This document shows, in pieces, positions 1 to 9,048 of a stretch of DNA of 64,000 bases (positions within the stretch are counted from its first letter, which is position 1; every line of letters begins with the position of its first letter). This stretch comes from Dimargaris cristalligena (Eukaryota; Kickxellomycota; Dimargaritomycetes; Dimargaritales; Dimargaritaceae), in NCBI GenBank assembly GCA_027576995.1, contig JANBQC010000033.1, forward strand, positions 24,848 to 88,847, given 5' to 3'. A program made the position numbers and the translations under genes. The notes below the pieces were generated by a model. It was not told where the DNA came from. It made no database searches and saw only the letters and a program-made list of their open reading frames with translations.

Positions 1-997
1 TATTTTATTTTTATGTGCGCTATATTTTCATACTTCGATATTCTACTTATATGCTCATGTTTCATCATATTTACCTTTGAGACTTTAGTGATATGCCCTC
101 TTTCTTTAGGTTTTTTTTTTTGTAAACAACACTAAAAATTATGAACAAGAGCCCACATGAAGATTATACTTCCAAATAGGCGCTATTGAGTGTTGTCAAT
201 ATGCAGTATCCTGTACAGAAAACATGCCGTATAGTATGGGCCACTGGGGCATACAGATTTATCCACTAACAACCGAGACCCGGCTTTAACTTCAAAGCAT
301 CACTATTCTGCGAACACTCAGGGAACACACCAAGAAATACAGCCCAATTTACATACATGTGCGTTTAAATTTGGGTGAAGTTCAGCTCGGTTATATAAGG
401 CTTTAACTGATATGTGTAGGGGAAAATCGGTGGGATGTTTATTTTCAATCAGTAGTATTTTCCTCATCAAAAGGATTTTTCGTTATATCGTCTTGTTGAA
501 CTACTCCCATTTGCCGTTGCCTGACAAATAGGGCTATATGCCACATAGACCCTCCAGCTACAACAGGTAGCTTGGTTCAGCACATTTGCAATCAGATTGA
601 AGAGATATTTATTGATTACATATATAGTATATACTAAATAAACCGCGGGGTTTACGGCATGGTCGCTGCATATCCGCCCCATATATTGCCGCTGAATTGT
701 GTCACTTTAGCCGAGCTCGACTTTCTGACTATAAAATACAAACCCTAGGTTAGTGGGTATACCATCTACGCAAGAACAAGGGGTAGCCAAACTGAGGCCA
801 GCCACCGGGGAAATGGTTTATCCCAAAAGGGGGCCGCGTCATTTCCGCTACGATAGATACTTCCGCTTGTGCTCGGCCGGACTTATATACTTACGCATAT
901 TCTGCGCCCACATGCCCCGTTTCTTGGCCCTACGTTGTGGGTAATGGGGTAGTGTATTGAAGGGGAAAATGACCAAAAAGAGAAAACTGCAAGTCCA
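1..997. other. AT-rich intergenic flank
   Basis: No coding region can be supported here. The few short open frames are rich in rare codons and match no family I know. The only structured content is one inverted copy of the window's dispersed repeat at about 369-510. The stretch right of it, to 997, is the 3' flank of the LCL3-like gene, which is read on the minus strand and stops at 998. Confidence 0.6.
369..510 (-). repeat. MITE-like dispersed repeat, copy C
   Basis: On the minus strand this 142-bp segment aligns without gaps to 41489-41630. I count about 16 differences by hand, so about 89% identity. It starts with TGGGAGTAGTTCA and ends with the near-inverse TGAACTTCACCCA, so the ends form imperfect inverted repeats. 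Unlike the two other full copies, it is flanked by AA-rich sequence rather than TA on both sides. No coding capacity is visible. It is a short non-autonomous element, probably a miniature inverted-repeat transposable element (MITE). Confidence 0.75.
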
Positions 998-2408
998 TTA
1001 GCCTGTAATTCCTAAAACAATGCTTATCGAACCGAATGGGAAAGGGGAGGAGAAGGACACATACGGTACTACTCCGCTTCTAACCATAGCTAATACCCAT
1101 TGGTAAATAGGAAACCACTGTAATTTACCTGGCCTTCTGCTCGGCAAGTTCCAACTGGGGTAATATTCCGCCGTATTCGGCACCGTGCTGGCGATAGATG
1201 GTGGCAAACCCGGCCCCCACCATCTTCAAGGAAATGTTGGTCTTGAAGAACAGCCAGGACCGTACATAAGCCATGCCCAGCTAAAATGATGGTATAGTGG
1301 AAGTTGGCCAAGAGGTAAGAATATTTAAGGGGGTGTTAGGATTTGTGTCAGTCAGTCAGTGGTCACTAATATCTACCGATTCAATCGAAGTGGGGGGAGG
1401 GGTTCTTTTGTCTTACCAAACGGTTATAGCGGTCTTTGCCTAATGGAATCACAGTGATCCGCCGTTGATCCAACTGTTGCGTGAGCCATTGTTTGGCTTC
1501 GGCGGCGAACGGCTGGCCAGGCATAGAGAAAAACTTAGACTGGTTAAAAAGGGGGCGGTGGATAAGCATAAAATCAAGCATGTCAACGTGTGTATGGTTA
1601 GCGTAGTATGTATGTGTCAGATGACGAAATAGGGATTGGAATGTCCGCCGTGGCAGAATTGCGATCGTTTTCTAAGGGGCAGCAAATATCAGGTATGGTG
1701 CAGCATATCAATGCTATCCAGGGGTAGATCAAAATACAGTACGGGTTGGTACTACACCTACCTCGGGTGCATCAATACCCGCCAAACGAATATGAATGGT
1801 CTGCTTCATATACTCTAAGTTTCGACCAATGGTTCCAATGAATACAAATGGTTAGAGTTGGTCCGTTATAGCAACTGCATGGTGTCAAATGGTCTATTCG
1901 ACCTGCAATCTAGTGGATAGGGGATGATAGCCAAGCGCGCAATCCGTAGATGGGAAAGAGAGAGAGAGAGAGAGAGAAATTTACCTCTAGATAAGTTCGG
2001 AATGGGTTTGAACCAGAGGGGAGGGGTATGGTATAAACGGAAATTATCGCTATCGGAAATACGGACCACCCGACCGTGGAGGGGTTTATGCCGGGCTATA
2101 TAGTTTAACGGTAAATGGTCGGCGGTTGGAAAACGACGGAATCCACGGTGAAGCAGCCAGCCTACGGTAGCGACACAGCCCGTGGTTAATAGGTAGAACG
2201 GATACGGGTGGGGAGCCGTGGGACTGAAGAAGTGGCCGACGCGGCTCGCTAACCGGGAAGAGACGACGGTGGGGGTCCCAGGGGGTTCAAGCGGTTCGCC
2301 GGCCGAGGGGCCCGGGGTCGAAGGGTCGGAGACCAGACGTTTCAGATAGGCCGCCCAGGACTCGCCGGGCGGAGGAGGGCCACCACGGGTGGGTATGGGT
2401 ATGGGCAT
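998..2408 (-). CDS. LCL3: LCL3-like membrane-anchored TNase-domain nuclease
   Basis: Five exons on the minus strand: 2408-1985, 1814-1762, 1539-1417, 1280-1129 and 1079-998, joining in frame to 277 residues (yeast Lcl3 is 274). All introns are GT-AG, the last only 49 nt. The start was placed at the ATG at 2408, which gives the Pro-rich N-terminus usual for the family; an upstream ATG at 2609 is also open. A single hydrophobic segment lies near residues 69-88. The staphylococcal-nuclease-like domain follows from about residue 110: GRVVRISDSDNF, IRLAGIDAPE (equivalents of catalytic Arg and Glu), GQPFAAEA and KDRYNRLLGMAYVR. Lcl3 proteins are predicted endonucleases of the mitochondrial or ER membrane; the true substrate is unknown. 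The usual GDGDNF motif reads SDSDNF here. The last exon (acceptor at 1080) is the least certain. It shares a roughly 450-bp divergent promoter with DPM2. Confidence 0.82.
1956..1977. repeat. (AG)n microsatellite in LCL3 intron 1
   Basis: An uninterrupted AG dinucleotide run sits just inside the donor end of the first LCL3 intron (1984-1815). On the transcribed strand it is a CU tract. Its position at the 5' end of the intron means it is not the polypyrimidine tract of the acceptor. Confidence 0.85.
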
Positions 2409-2781
2409 AAGCGTAGAAGGTGGTGGAATGGGCAAGTTAAAGGGACCGGGGAAAAGAGAGTGAGAGAATGCGATAGAGTAAGAAGCAGGTACGAATGGAC
2501 AAACTGGATGGAAAGAGCCGTAGTAGTAGAGTCGGTAATAAGTGGAATGAGAGCCCATCCAGCCATATTCGAAACTCAGGGTCGTCTGACCCCGTTTCCC
2601 AAAGCCCAAGTCTAAGTGAAGTAAACTACTGTGGTCAACTTTTGCTTCCCCACAACGGGACCGGCTCCTGTTGTGGGTGTGTTGTCCTCAGTAGCGTCGG
2701 AGTTAGGCCAGCCTTGACCTTGACTTTGCTTATTTGTTCAGCAGCCAAGTTACTGATTCCCTTGTCCATTAATCGATTCCT

Positions 2782-2788
2782 TATATAA
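2782..2788 (+). promoter_or_regulatory. TATA box candidate for DPM2
   Basis: TATATAA lies about 70 nt before the DPM2 start codon in the short divergent region shared with the LCL3-like gene, and is followed by a C/T-rich leader. Position and sequence fit a core promoter TATA element; this is inferred from sequence only. Confidence 0.45.
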
Positions 2789-2855
2789 ACACATTCTACT
2801 CATCCGCATCGTCTCGTGGTATAACGACCCCCCCACCCATCTTCATTCCTAACTA

Positions 2856-3116
2856 ATGTCCGCCCTCCAAGACAAGGCCGTCGGTGGCTTCCTGCTGCTC
2901 CTGAGCGTGGCTGTGTTCGGCTACTACTCCATCTGGACCTTAATCATGCCCTTCGTTGACGCCGATCACCCGCTCCACCAGTTCTTCCTCCCCCGCGAAT
3001 ACGCCATCCGGATCCCCGTCGTTCTGATCCTCCTGGGCCTCACCGTCGTGGGCTCCTTCCTGGCCATGGTCATGATCAAGTCCGAAAAGAAAAAGGCCGT
3101 TAAGAAGTCAACCTAG
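2856..3116 (+). CDS. DPM2: Dolichol-phosphate mannosyltransferase regulatory subunit DPM2
   Basis: Single-exon, 86-residue protein, the normal size for DPM2. Two membrane segments are obvious, about residues 9-31 and 49-72, separated by the luminal loop MPFVDADHPLHQFFLPREYA, which carries the conserved family pattern (FVD..H....FLPR.YAI). A lysine-rich tail (KSEKKKAVKKS) faces the cytosol. DPM2 stabilises the dolichol-phosphate-mannose synthase catalytic subunit in the ER membrane and also associates with the first enzyme of GPI-anchor synthesis; the Dol-P-Man made feeds N-glycosylation, O-mannosylation and GPI anchors. Its presence implies the three-subunit human-type synthase rather than the single-subunit budding-yeast Dpm1. 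No DPM1 or DPM3 is visible nearby. Confidence 0.93.
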   Translation: MSALQDKAVGGFLLLLSVAVFGYYSIWTLIMPFVDADHPLHQFFLPREYAIRIPVVLILLGLTVVGSFLAMVMIKSEKKKAVKKST

Positions 3117-3821
3117 GCCTGCTCCTCCCTCCTAGTCATCCTCCGTTCAAGGCGAAACCGTATAGGGTCCATCTGCAGCTACACCCCCTCTGGAGGCCCG
3201 TCGTAATGAATCACTCTTTCTAGCATACCCCATCGCCCTTCATTTTGCTATTATCAATGGCTTGTATGCCATCCGGTGTTCAAGAGTGGCTTGACGCTGA
3301 TCCGATATATATAGTTATTGTGCAGTGCCTTTTTCGCCCCTTGTCTATTTCAATTCAATAGTGATCCGAGATTTTCCAACCCCCTTAGTACTTATTAAAC
3401 GTAACGTGTAACCTACAGCGTAGATAAACTGAAACGTAGAATGGTAGAGCGAATGGCCTGTGTAAGTTGTTAATGCAAAGTTTAAGTACGTTCCGTTCCC
3501 CTCCCCTATAGACACAAATGGCAGTGGTAACCCCCGAGAGTAAGCTAGATACATCAAATATTTATATAAGCATACCGTTTGATTGGCATGGATATGTAAC
3601 CAAAAACAGATAAAAGACGATGGATTGAGAAAAGTTGGTGAAAGTAATCCCATAGTGTGCAGCGAGTTGAGGGGGGTAGCCAATGGATGTGCCTATGAGA
3701 TGGAGTTAAGTTGGTCGTAAACCCATTTTTTGATTGAATTGGCGTTCAAAAGTGCCGGTTTAGCATCCATCTCACACATTTCGGACTCGGGCGGGTGCAT
3801 CGGCAAAAATTGTGCCATTGA
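3117..3821. other. Convergent 3' intergenic region, DPM2/Sec61-beta
   Basis: Both flanking genes end here, so it holds two 3' UTRs. A 112-codon frame on the minus strand (3345-3683) has no recognisable motif and I read it as chance. No RNA gene or repeat is seen. Confidence 0.5.
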
Positions 3822-4656
3822 TTACTGTTGGGCTTCGGCCACGGGGCGAGTGAATTTGCCGTAGATATGTAGACAAAACACTGACGCAATAAACACAAGG
3901 GACAGGACCAAGACAACGACGGGGTCGACCTGGAGGCCAGGGGCGTCTTCGGTGTACAGGCGCATCATGTTCTGTGTGCTACCAGTGGCCCGGCTCTTCT
4001 CCTTCTTCTCAGTGCTCCCGACGTTGCGACGACTAATGTATGCGGTATGCCCAAGGGATAAATTGGAGTCAAAATGCACGAATATTGAAAATAGATGGGC
4101 GTTAGGGCGGAGAGTTAGAATGGCGAACTTTCCAATAGCTACGTGATAACAGTACTGTTAAATGCAGGGCCAGTAAGCACCCCTTCCCCGTAGCCGAATA
4201 GTGCCCAAACTAAACACTGGGCATGCAGGGAGGAGGGGGTACTGTCCATACCGTAGATAGTGAGGGTGCTCCCCCCGAAGTCGGGGAAGATCGCTCTCGC
4301 GTAGAGTGAAGTTGGTCACTTACCGCATATTCCGGGGCTTTGACGATTCAGACTAAACAACGCGTTGGGCCGGGTAGGGTAGGGGGTGAAACAAGAGGAA
4401 GCGGCATAGACGGTAGTCGTTAGACCTGGCGGAAACACTGGTTCAGAGAAGCAGAGTATCCTCCCATGGCGCGTACGCATTAGGCTGGCAAGTCATCCCC
4501 CAAGATGAGGGTAGGCATTTTAGACCATTGGACCTCCCGCAATGCCCGCGGGAAGTAGTGGGCTCCCCCACATAAGAGCAGTGGCTAGTTGGTGCGGCTT
4601 GGAAAGTAGGGCCGTGACTTGACTGTCCACACAGAGCCGGTGGGTCAACTTACCAT
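3822..4656 (-). CDS. SBH1: Sec61 translocon beta subunit
   Basis: Three exons on the minus strand: 4656-4654 (just the ATG), 4352-4324 and 4032-3822, giving 80 residues (yeast Sbh1 is 82). The joined N-terminus is MSESSKPRNMRRRNV, a charged cytosolic tail. The family block follows: MMRLYTEDAPGLQVDP, then one C-terminal membrane anchor (VVVLVLSLVFIASVFCLHIYG) and a short tail. Sec61-beta is the tail-anchored small subunit of the ER protein-conducting channel. The start is supported by a perfect ATG|GTAAGT donor at 4653 and an acceptor at 4353 that puts the next exon in the only open phase; a TAG lies directly upstream of that exon in the same frame. An alternative is to start at the internal ATG at 4328, which would give 71 residues. 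Confidence 0.88.
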
Positions 4657-5257
4657 CTTGGTTAGTTGGAGTAATTGCTGATGAAGGGATGTAGTGGAAA
4701 ACTAGGTATTGAATGAAAAGGCGATCTAAAACCGAAAAAGAAAGTGAGTGACACGGGGAGTAGATGATGAGCAGCAATGGGTAGAGAGAGGTGGAGAGAT
4801 TGGAAGAGCTAAAGAGGGTGCTGGGTTTTACTACTGATAAGGAGGGAGGGCTCTATAGGGGGGATATTAGCATACACACACGCTCTCTCTCTCATATAAT
4901 ATAGTTTATCATAGCAGCAGCCAGGGCTGGGATAGGGAGGGCGTCAGCCAATTAATTCCTCCCACAATGGGAGTTCGAAAAGGTTGGTAAGGCTTGTCAA
5001 ATGCCGATTGGCTGCAATAATTATCATTCCGTCAACCCTCACAGGCTGTATGAATCTGAGTCCAGTGCTACCAGAAGAGTATCGGAGGTGTCATTGAAAT
5101 CGGGCTAATTATTCAAAGGGCAAGCGTGGAGAGGTGTTCCCGTAATCTTTTTATTTGCCTATAAATTCAGAAAAAGCAGCTTATACTGGGAGCAGAATGG
5201 AAGAGCTAGAAAGCATGCTTGAAATTCACTTCCGCCCCGGATATCACACATTCACGC
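4657..5257. other. Intergenic region upstream of Sec61-beta
   Basis: Promoter and leader of Sec61-beta plus the 3' flank of RWDD1. A short CT-rich run (about 4880-4893) is the only low-complexity feature. No gene is seen. Confidence 0.5.
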
Positions 5258-7218
5258 TCATTCCTCCTCGTTCTCGGACCGTACACCTTCGTCGTCATCA
5301 TCGTCATGAATAGTCGCCTGTTTCTCAAATAAAGTAGGGTCTACCGCGGTATCTCCGTCGTCCATCAAAGTAACATCTGACCGGGCCAACGAAGAGTCCT
5401 TCTCGAATAACTGCCGCCCTGTAAGCCATCGAAGTACATTTATGGTATAAAAAGATAAGAGCCGGTTAGTGAAATCCCCCTCTCAAGGACAATGGCTCAA
5501 TTAACAAACCCCCCCCCATAACCCCCAAATTGGCCGAATATTCAACTAAGCCGAGGCTGGAACTTACCAGTCAATTTATTCTTCTTGTCAACGGACTTCT
5601 TGCCGGCCAATTGTCCCATTCTCAGGGCCTCCATTTCGGAATCAAACTTGTGCTTCCACACCAAAAAGGTTTCAACGGAAACCTTTGTGCCGACGAATTT
5701 CTCCTGTTCCGCCTATTATTCAGACAGCCGCAAGATCAATTATCGCAAAAACATGGGGTGGCCCAGGGTTGGTAGCAATCAAATATTAGTCAACCAGGCA
5801 TAGTCACCAGAAATATATATATATATATATATAGACATGACCAATGTCCACCTGCACCTAAGAATATACAATTGACGAAGAAGGTCCTGACTAACAGGGT
5901 AGATGTTGTCCCAGCACTTGAATGGGTTGGGTTAGTAACTTACCGCAATTTCCCTGGCCACCCGCTCTTCATCGAGCCGCTTCCGCTCGGCCATCTTCTC
6001 TCCCAGGATATCCTCCAGTGTGTCTTTTAGAACACTTGCCAGGCTGAAAATCATAACCATGCCAACTGATTCCTCGGCCTAGACGGAGGAACGATTGCAT
6101 TGGTTAACCGAGTCCAAAACATATAAAAATAAATAAATTAGGGACAGTTACTTTCACTCGCATATTAGAAACGTCAAAAATACCAAGCGCCTATATGATG
6201 GCCAAAAACATAAAGTCTAGGAACATCCGGAGCTCCAATGCCGGGTGTGAATTCTTCCACTGGTTCGGCCTCTGGGCAATGTCAAATTATGGGTTACTTA
6301 CCATCTGGTTTACAGCTTCCAATAGTCTTTTCCTGTCGGCCGAGGTGAGGATATCCGAGTCATCCAGAACCAATTTATAATCGGGCTTCACGTCGGGGTA
6401 GTCGGTCGGTAGTTGTACTTGTAATTTTACCCAGCCTATATCGGGGGAGTTGGGTGGTTCCGTGATTTCGTAAGGTAAACAAGTCAATATTTGGCCAAAT
6501 TAACTTTCAGTTTTTATATAATTATCTATACACCGGTACTCTGGATAGCCCAGCCCTTCGTATGAAAATAAACTAATGTAATTTGACGGACTTACATGGC
6601 TCGCTATAGTTATCGGCATTAACTTGGATGGCGAACGTCGGCGGGGTGTCCTGTATCTCTGTATTTAACAAGTAAAAGGATTACCGCAGATAGAATAGGG
6701 CGGCATTAACAAATGTGGGCATTTAGGCCAGGTATTATGGTTACCACTCCAAGTTAGCACATCAAATAGGTACATAATAATAGAGCGTGCGATGGTTTTC
6801 CCCAAGGGATTACATGCCTTGGAATTCCTCGGGGTAGATCGATTTGAGAACGTCAATTTCGTTGTGTTGTTCCTCGAGGTAGTCTAAGTAGAGTGGGGTT
6901 GGTTTTCGCCCATATCGATAGCCGCAGTAGAAGGAATGGTCGATTAATTCCGGTGGAAGTGGATAACAATTGTAGGCATAGTAACAAGACGAGCCTAGTC
7001 ACCTATTTCGCGACGGGGGAGAGGGGTGAGAGGTCGTTGGGTTTCCCATGGCCAACTCGGCACCCATTCCTTTAGTAGGGATGAATAAACTCGGGCCACC
7101 AGTTCCCTCCAATCGAAGGGGCTGTTGGAAGGTTAGGCTGATTGGCCCGAGTGGGTTGGTTTAATTCCGAAAAAGTATGGGCCCCTGGGGGAGGGATTAT
7201 CTCCAACCTACCCGGCAT
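5258..7218 (-). CDS. GIR2: RWD-domain DRG-binding protein (RWDD1/Gir2 family)
   Basis: Seven exons on the minus strand: 7218-7212, 6883-6818, 6658-6596, 6435-6302, 6078-5944, 5712-5568 and 5418-5258, joining in frame to 236 residues (human RWDD1 is 243). The N-terminal RWD domain reads MPDYLEEQHNEIDVL, KSIYPEEFQEIQDTPPTF, then WVKLQVQLPTDYPDVKP, followed by AEESVGMVMIFSLAS and a charged helical stretch. The C-terminal motif GRQLFEKDSSLARSDVT and an acidic tail are the DFRP hallmark. Gir2/RWDD1 proteins bind DRG-type ribosome-associated GTPases and, in yeast, Gcn1 through the RWD fold, competing with Gcn2. Two oddities: the first coding exon is 7 nt (ATGCCGG), and intron 2 starts with GC instead of GT (6817). 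The first exon is inferred from phase and from similarity to the usual M-x-D-Y start. Confidence 0.87.
5812..5833. repeat. (AT)n microsatellite in RWDD1 intron
   Basis: Pure AT dinucleotide run inside the fifth RWDD1 intron (5943-5713). Similar tracts occur in introns of the GH16 and metacaspase genes of this window. Confidence 0.85.
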
Positions 7219-7932
7219 GATTATAAAATTGGCAGGGGTTGTTTCGGGGTGGTTCAATCAAGGCGGGCCTGGTTCGGTGGTGGCGGAACTGGAGGCTAAA
7301 ATCGAGAAGTGGAATAGCTTGGATGGGTAAAATAGAGTCAGGGAGAGTACTATAGTAGGTAGTCAATTCATTCCAGTAAGGCGTAGTAGGCAGCCCGGAA
7401 TCCACTGAGCCAAAGGTTAGTAGTTCAGTTTATGGTCTCTAGTATTCAATGGCGCCTGTCGAGGCTGGGTGGACTTGGAGGAGGAGGTTTGTATGGGCAG
7501 GAACTATTCGGTCTTTTCCATTAGAAGAGTGGTACCGAGGAAAGGGGTAGAATCTCGCCTCCTCCCCACACATAGGCACAGCGCCAACTGTTTCCCTGCA
7601 ACCCATGTGAAATCATGTGATCGATTCCTGATTTATAACAGCGCTCACTAGAATGCCATAGTCGTAAATTCATTACCAATATTGGCCAGACTAAAAATAT
7701 TTAGTGATCTAAACTCATTCTTGCCACTTATTCATCGAGGCGCTCAGCAACAGGTTATTCCATTAAGAATATGGCTGATTTATTATTTAAATGGTTATGC
7801 TGAAGTACAGGCAGTGGGAGTAGGGTCGGTAGAAAGGAGGTGTTGGTAGGGACAGTGGTTTGAAATGGCACATGTCTAGTCCAAATTCGCCCCAGATTAC
7901 TTTAATTGTCAATATCGGCGGCCAGCGCGGAA
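7219..7932. other. Intergenic region upstream of RWDD1
   Basis: Holds the RWDD1 promoter and leader and the 3' flank of the double-psi beta-barrel gene. Short frames here (for example 7469-7651) show no family similarity I can recognise. Confidence 0.45.
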
Positions 7933-9048
7933 TTAGCTGAAGTTCCACTCGATATCGCCTCTACCAATTTCCTCGGCGTTAGGGAATAGCGTCTTCATGG
8001 TATCGGGGGAGAGGTCCAGATCGCCCTTTTTACACCCCGGGCAAGTGTCCGTGACGGTGGCCTGCACCGATTTACCACCACTTCGGATGGTGACCGTGCG
8101 ACCGCAGTTAGGGTTGGCATTGGGATTGGCGCCGTTGGCCATATCCGCCGAGTTCTATAATACGTAATTGGTCAAGATGGTTGTCGCGAGTAGCATCATA
8201 TAGCATATTAGTAAACATATAAAATAGGGAGGGTTAATAACTACCCAGGTTCTAGCGCATCAGATCAAAGTCTTGAATCCTGAAGACAGATGTATCCTTA
8301 TAAATAGATGGGGAGAGTCGGGCCAAAGTAACAGACCAGTGCGGCTTATCAACCAGGCTTGCCACAGGGTAAAGGATCGTGTGGATATCTACTGGGCACG
8401 CGACCAACGGGTGATACCCTATCTATTTGAGTAATAACTTACCACTGCGACGGTGAGTCCAGAAGACGAACCTTGCTCGCCGCAAGAGCCCGCACCGACA
8501 CCAGGATCATAGTAAGTAGCCTCACCCTTGTGGGTCTCTCCGCTGGCCTTGTCCTTGGATTCGGTGGTTTCCGTATCAGTATCCTTGTCCTTCGAGGTTT
8601 TGGTGGTCTTCTCGGAGTCGGCTTTGGTGGTGTCATCCTTGGTTGTAGTCTCCTTCTCGGTATCTTCCTTGGCGGTGTCGTCCTTGGTTGTAGTCTTTTC
8701 CTCAGTGTCATCCTTGGTTGTAGTCTTCTTCTCGGCGTCTTTCTTGGTCGTAGCCTCCTTCTCGGTGTCTTCCTTGGCTGTGGTCTTTTTCTCGGTGTCT
8801 TTCTCAGTTGTACCCTCCTTGGTCTCCTTCTCAGTAGTAGCTTCCTCCTTGGTCTCCTTATCAGTTGTAGCCTCCTTGTCAGTATTTTTCTCTGTCTTCG
8901 AGTCACCCTTTTTATCGGAAGACGTTTCTTCGGCCGGGTCACCTCGACGGTACATCAGTTGGGCCTGGGGACGATCGCCAATGGGATAGGCGACAACGAC
9001 ACTAGTAAACAGGACGGCCAGAACGAACGAAAGGGCAACCACCCGCAT
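7933..9048 (-). CDS. Secreted double-psi beta-barrel (RlpA-like) protein
   Basis: Two exons on the minus strand (9048-8443, 8154-7933; GT-AG intron of 288 nt) give 275 residues. The start was chosen at 9048 because it yields a clean signal peptide (MRVVALSFVLAVLFTSVVVA); an in-frame ATG at 9165 would bury it. After the signal comes a Lys/Thr/Glu/Asp linker of about 130 residues built of 10-residue repeats. The barrel domain follows: GEATYYDPGVGAGSCG, SADMANG, CGRTVTI, VTDTCPGC and DLDLSPDTM. The order of Cys and Asp residues matches small fungal barwin/expansin-like and rare-lipoprotein-A-like domains. Such proteins are secreted and wall-associated and often bind or loosen polysaccharide; no enzymatic activity can be read from sequence. 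Function here is inferred. Confidence 0.85.
8570..8925. repeat. Imperfect 30-bp minisatellite coding a K/T/E/D linker
   Basis: Within the first exon of the barrel-domain gene, imperfect units of 30 bp encode variants of EKTTTKDDTE / EKKTTAKEDT. All visible length changes keep frame. The repeat leaves the opposite strand open too, which produces spurious long frames there. Confidence 0.75.

Noticed and set aside
467..682. 71-codon minus-strand frame at the left end
   Set aside because: It runs into the dispersed repeat copy C and has no coding features.
6200..6301. Possible RWDD1 exon reading AEPVEEFTPG after a CAGAG acceptor
   Set aside because: It does not continue the family sequence. The exon at 6078-5944 supplies AEESVGMVMIF, the conserved continuation, with a better acceptor.
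6436..6487. Upstream extension of RWDD1 exon 3 (LPYEITEPPNSPD)
   Set aside because: No AG acceptor opens this frame upstream and a stop closes it. The acceptor GATATAG at 6436 joins EPC|WVKLQ with the right RWD spacing.
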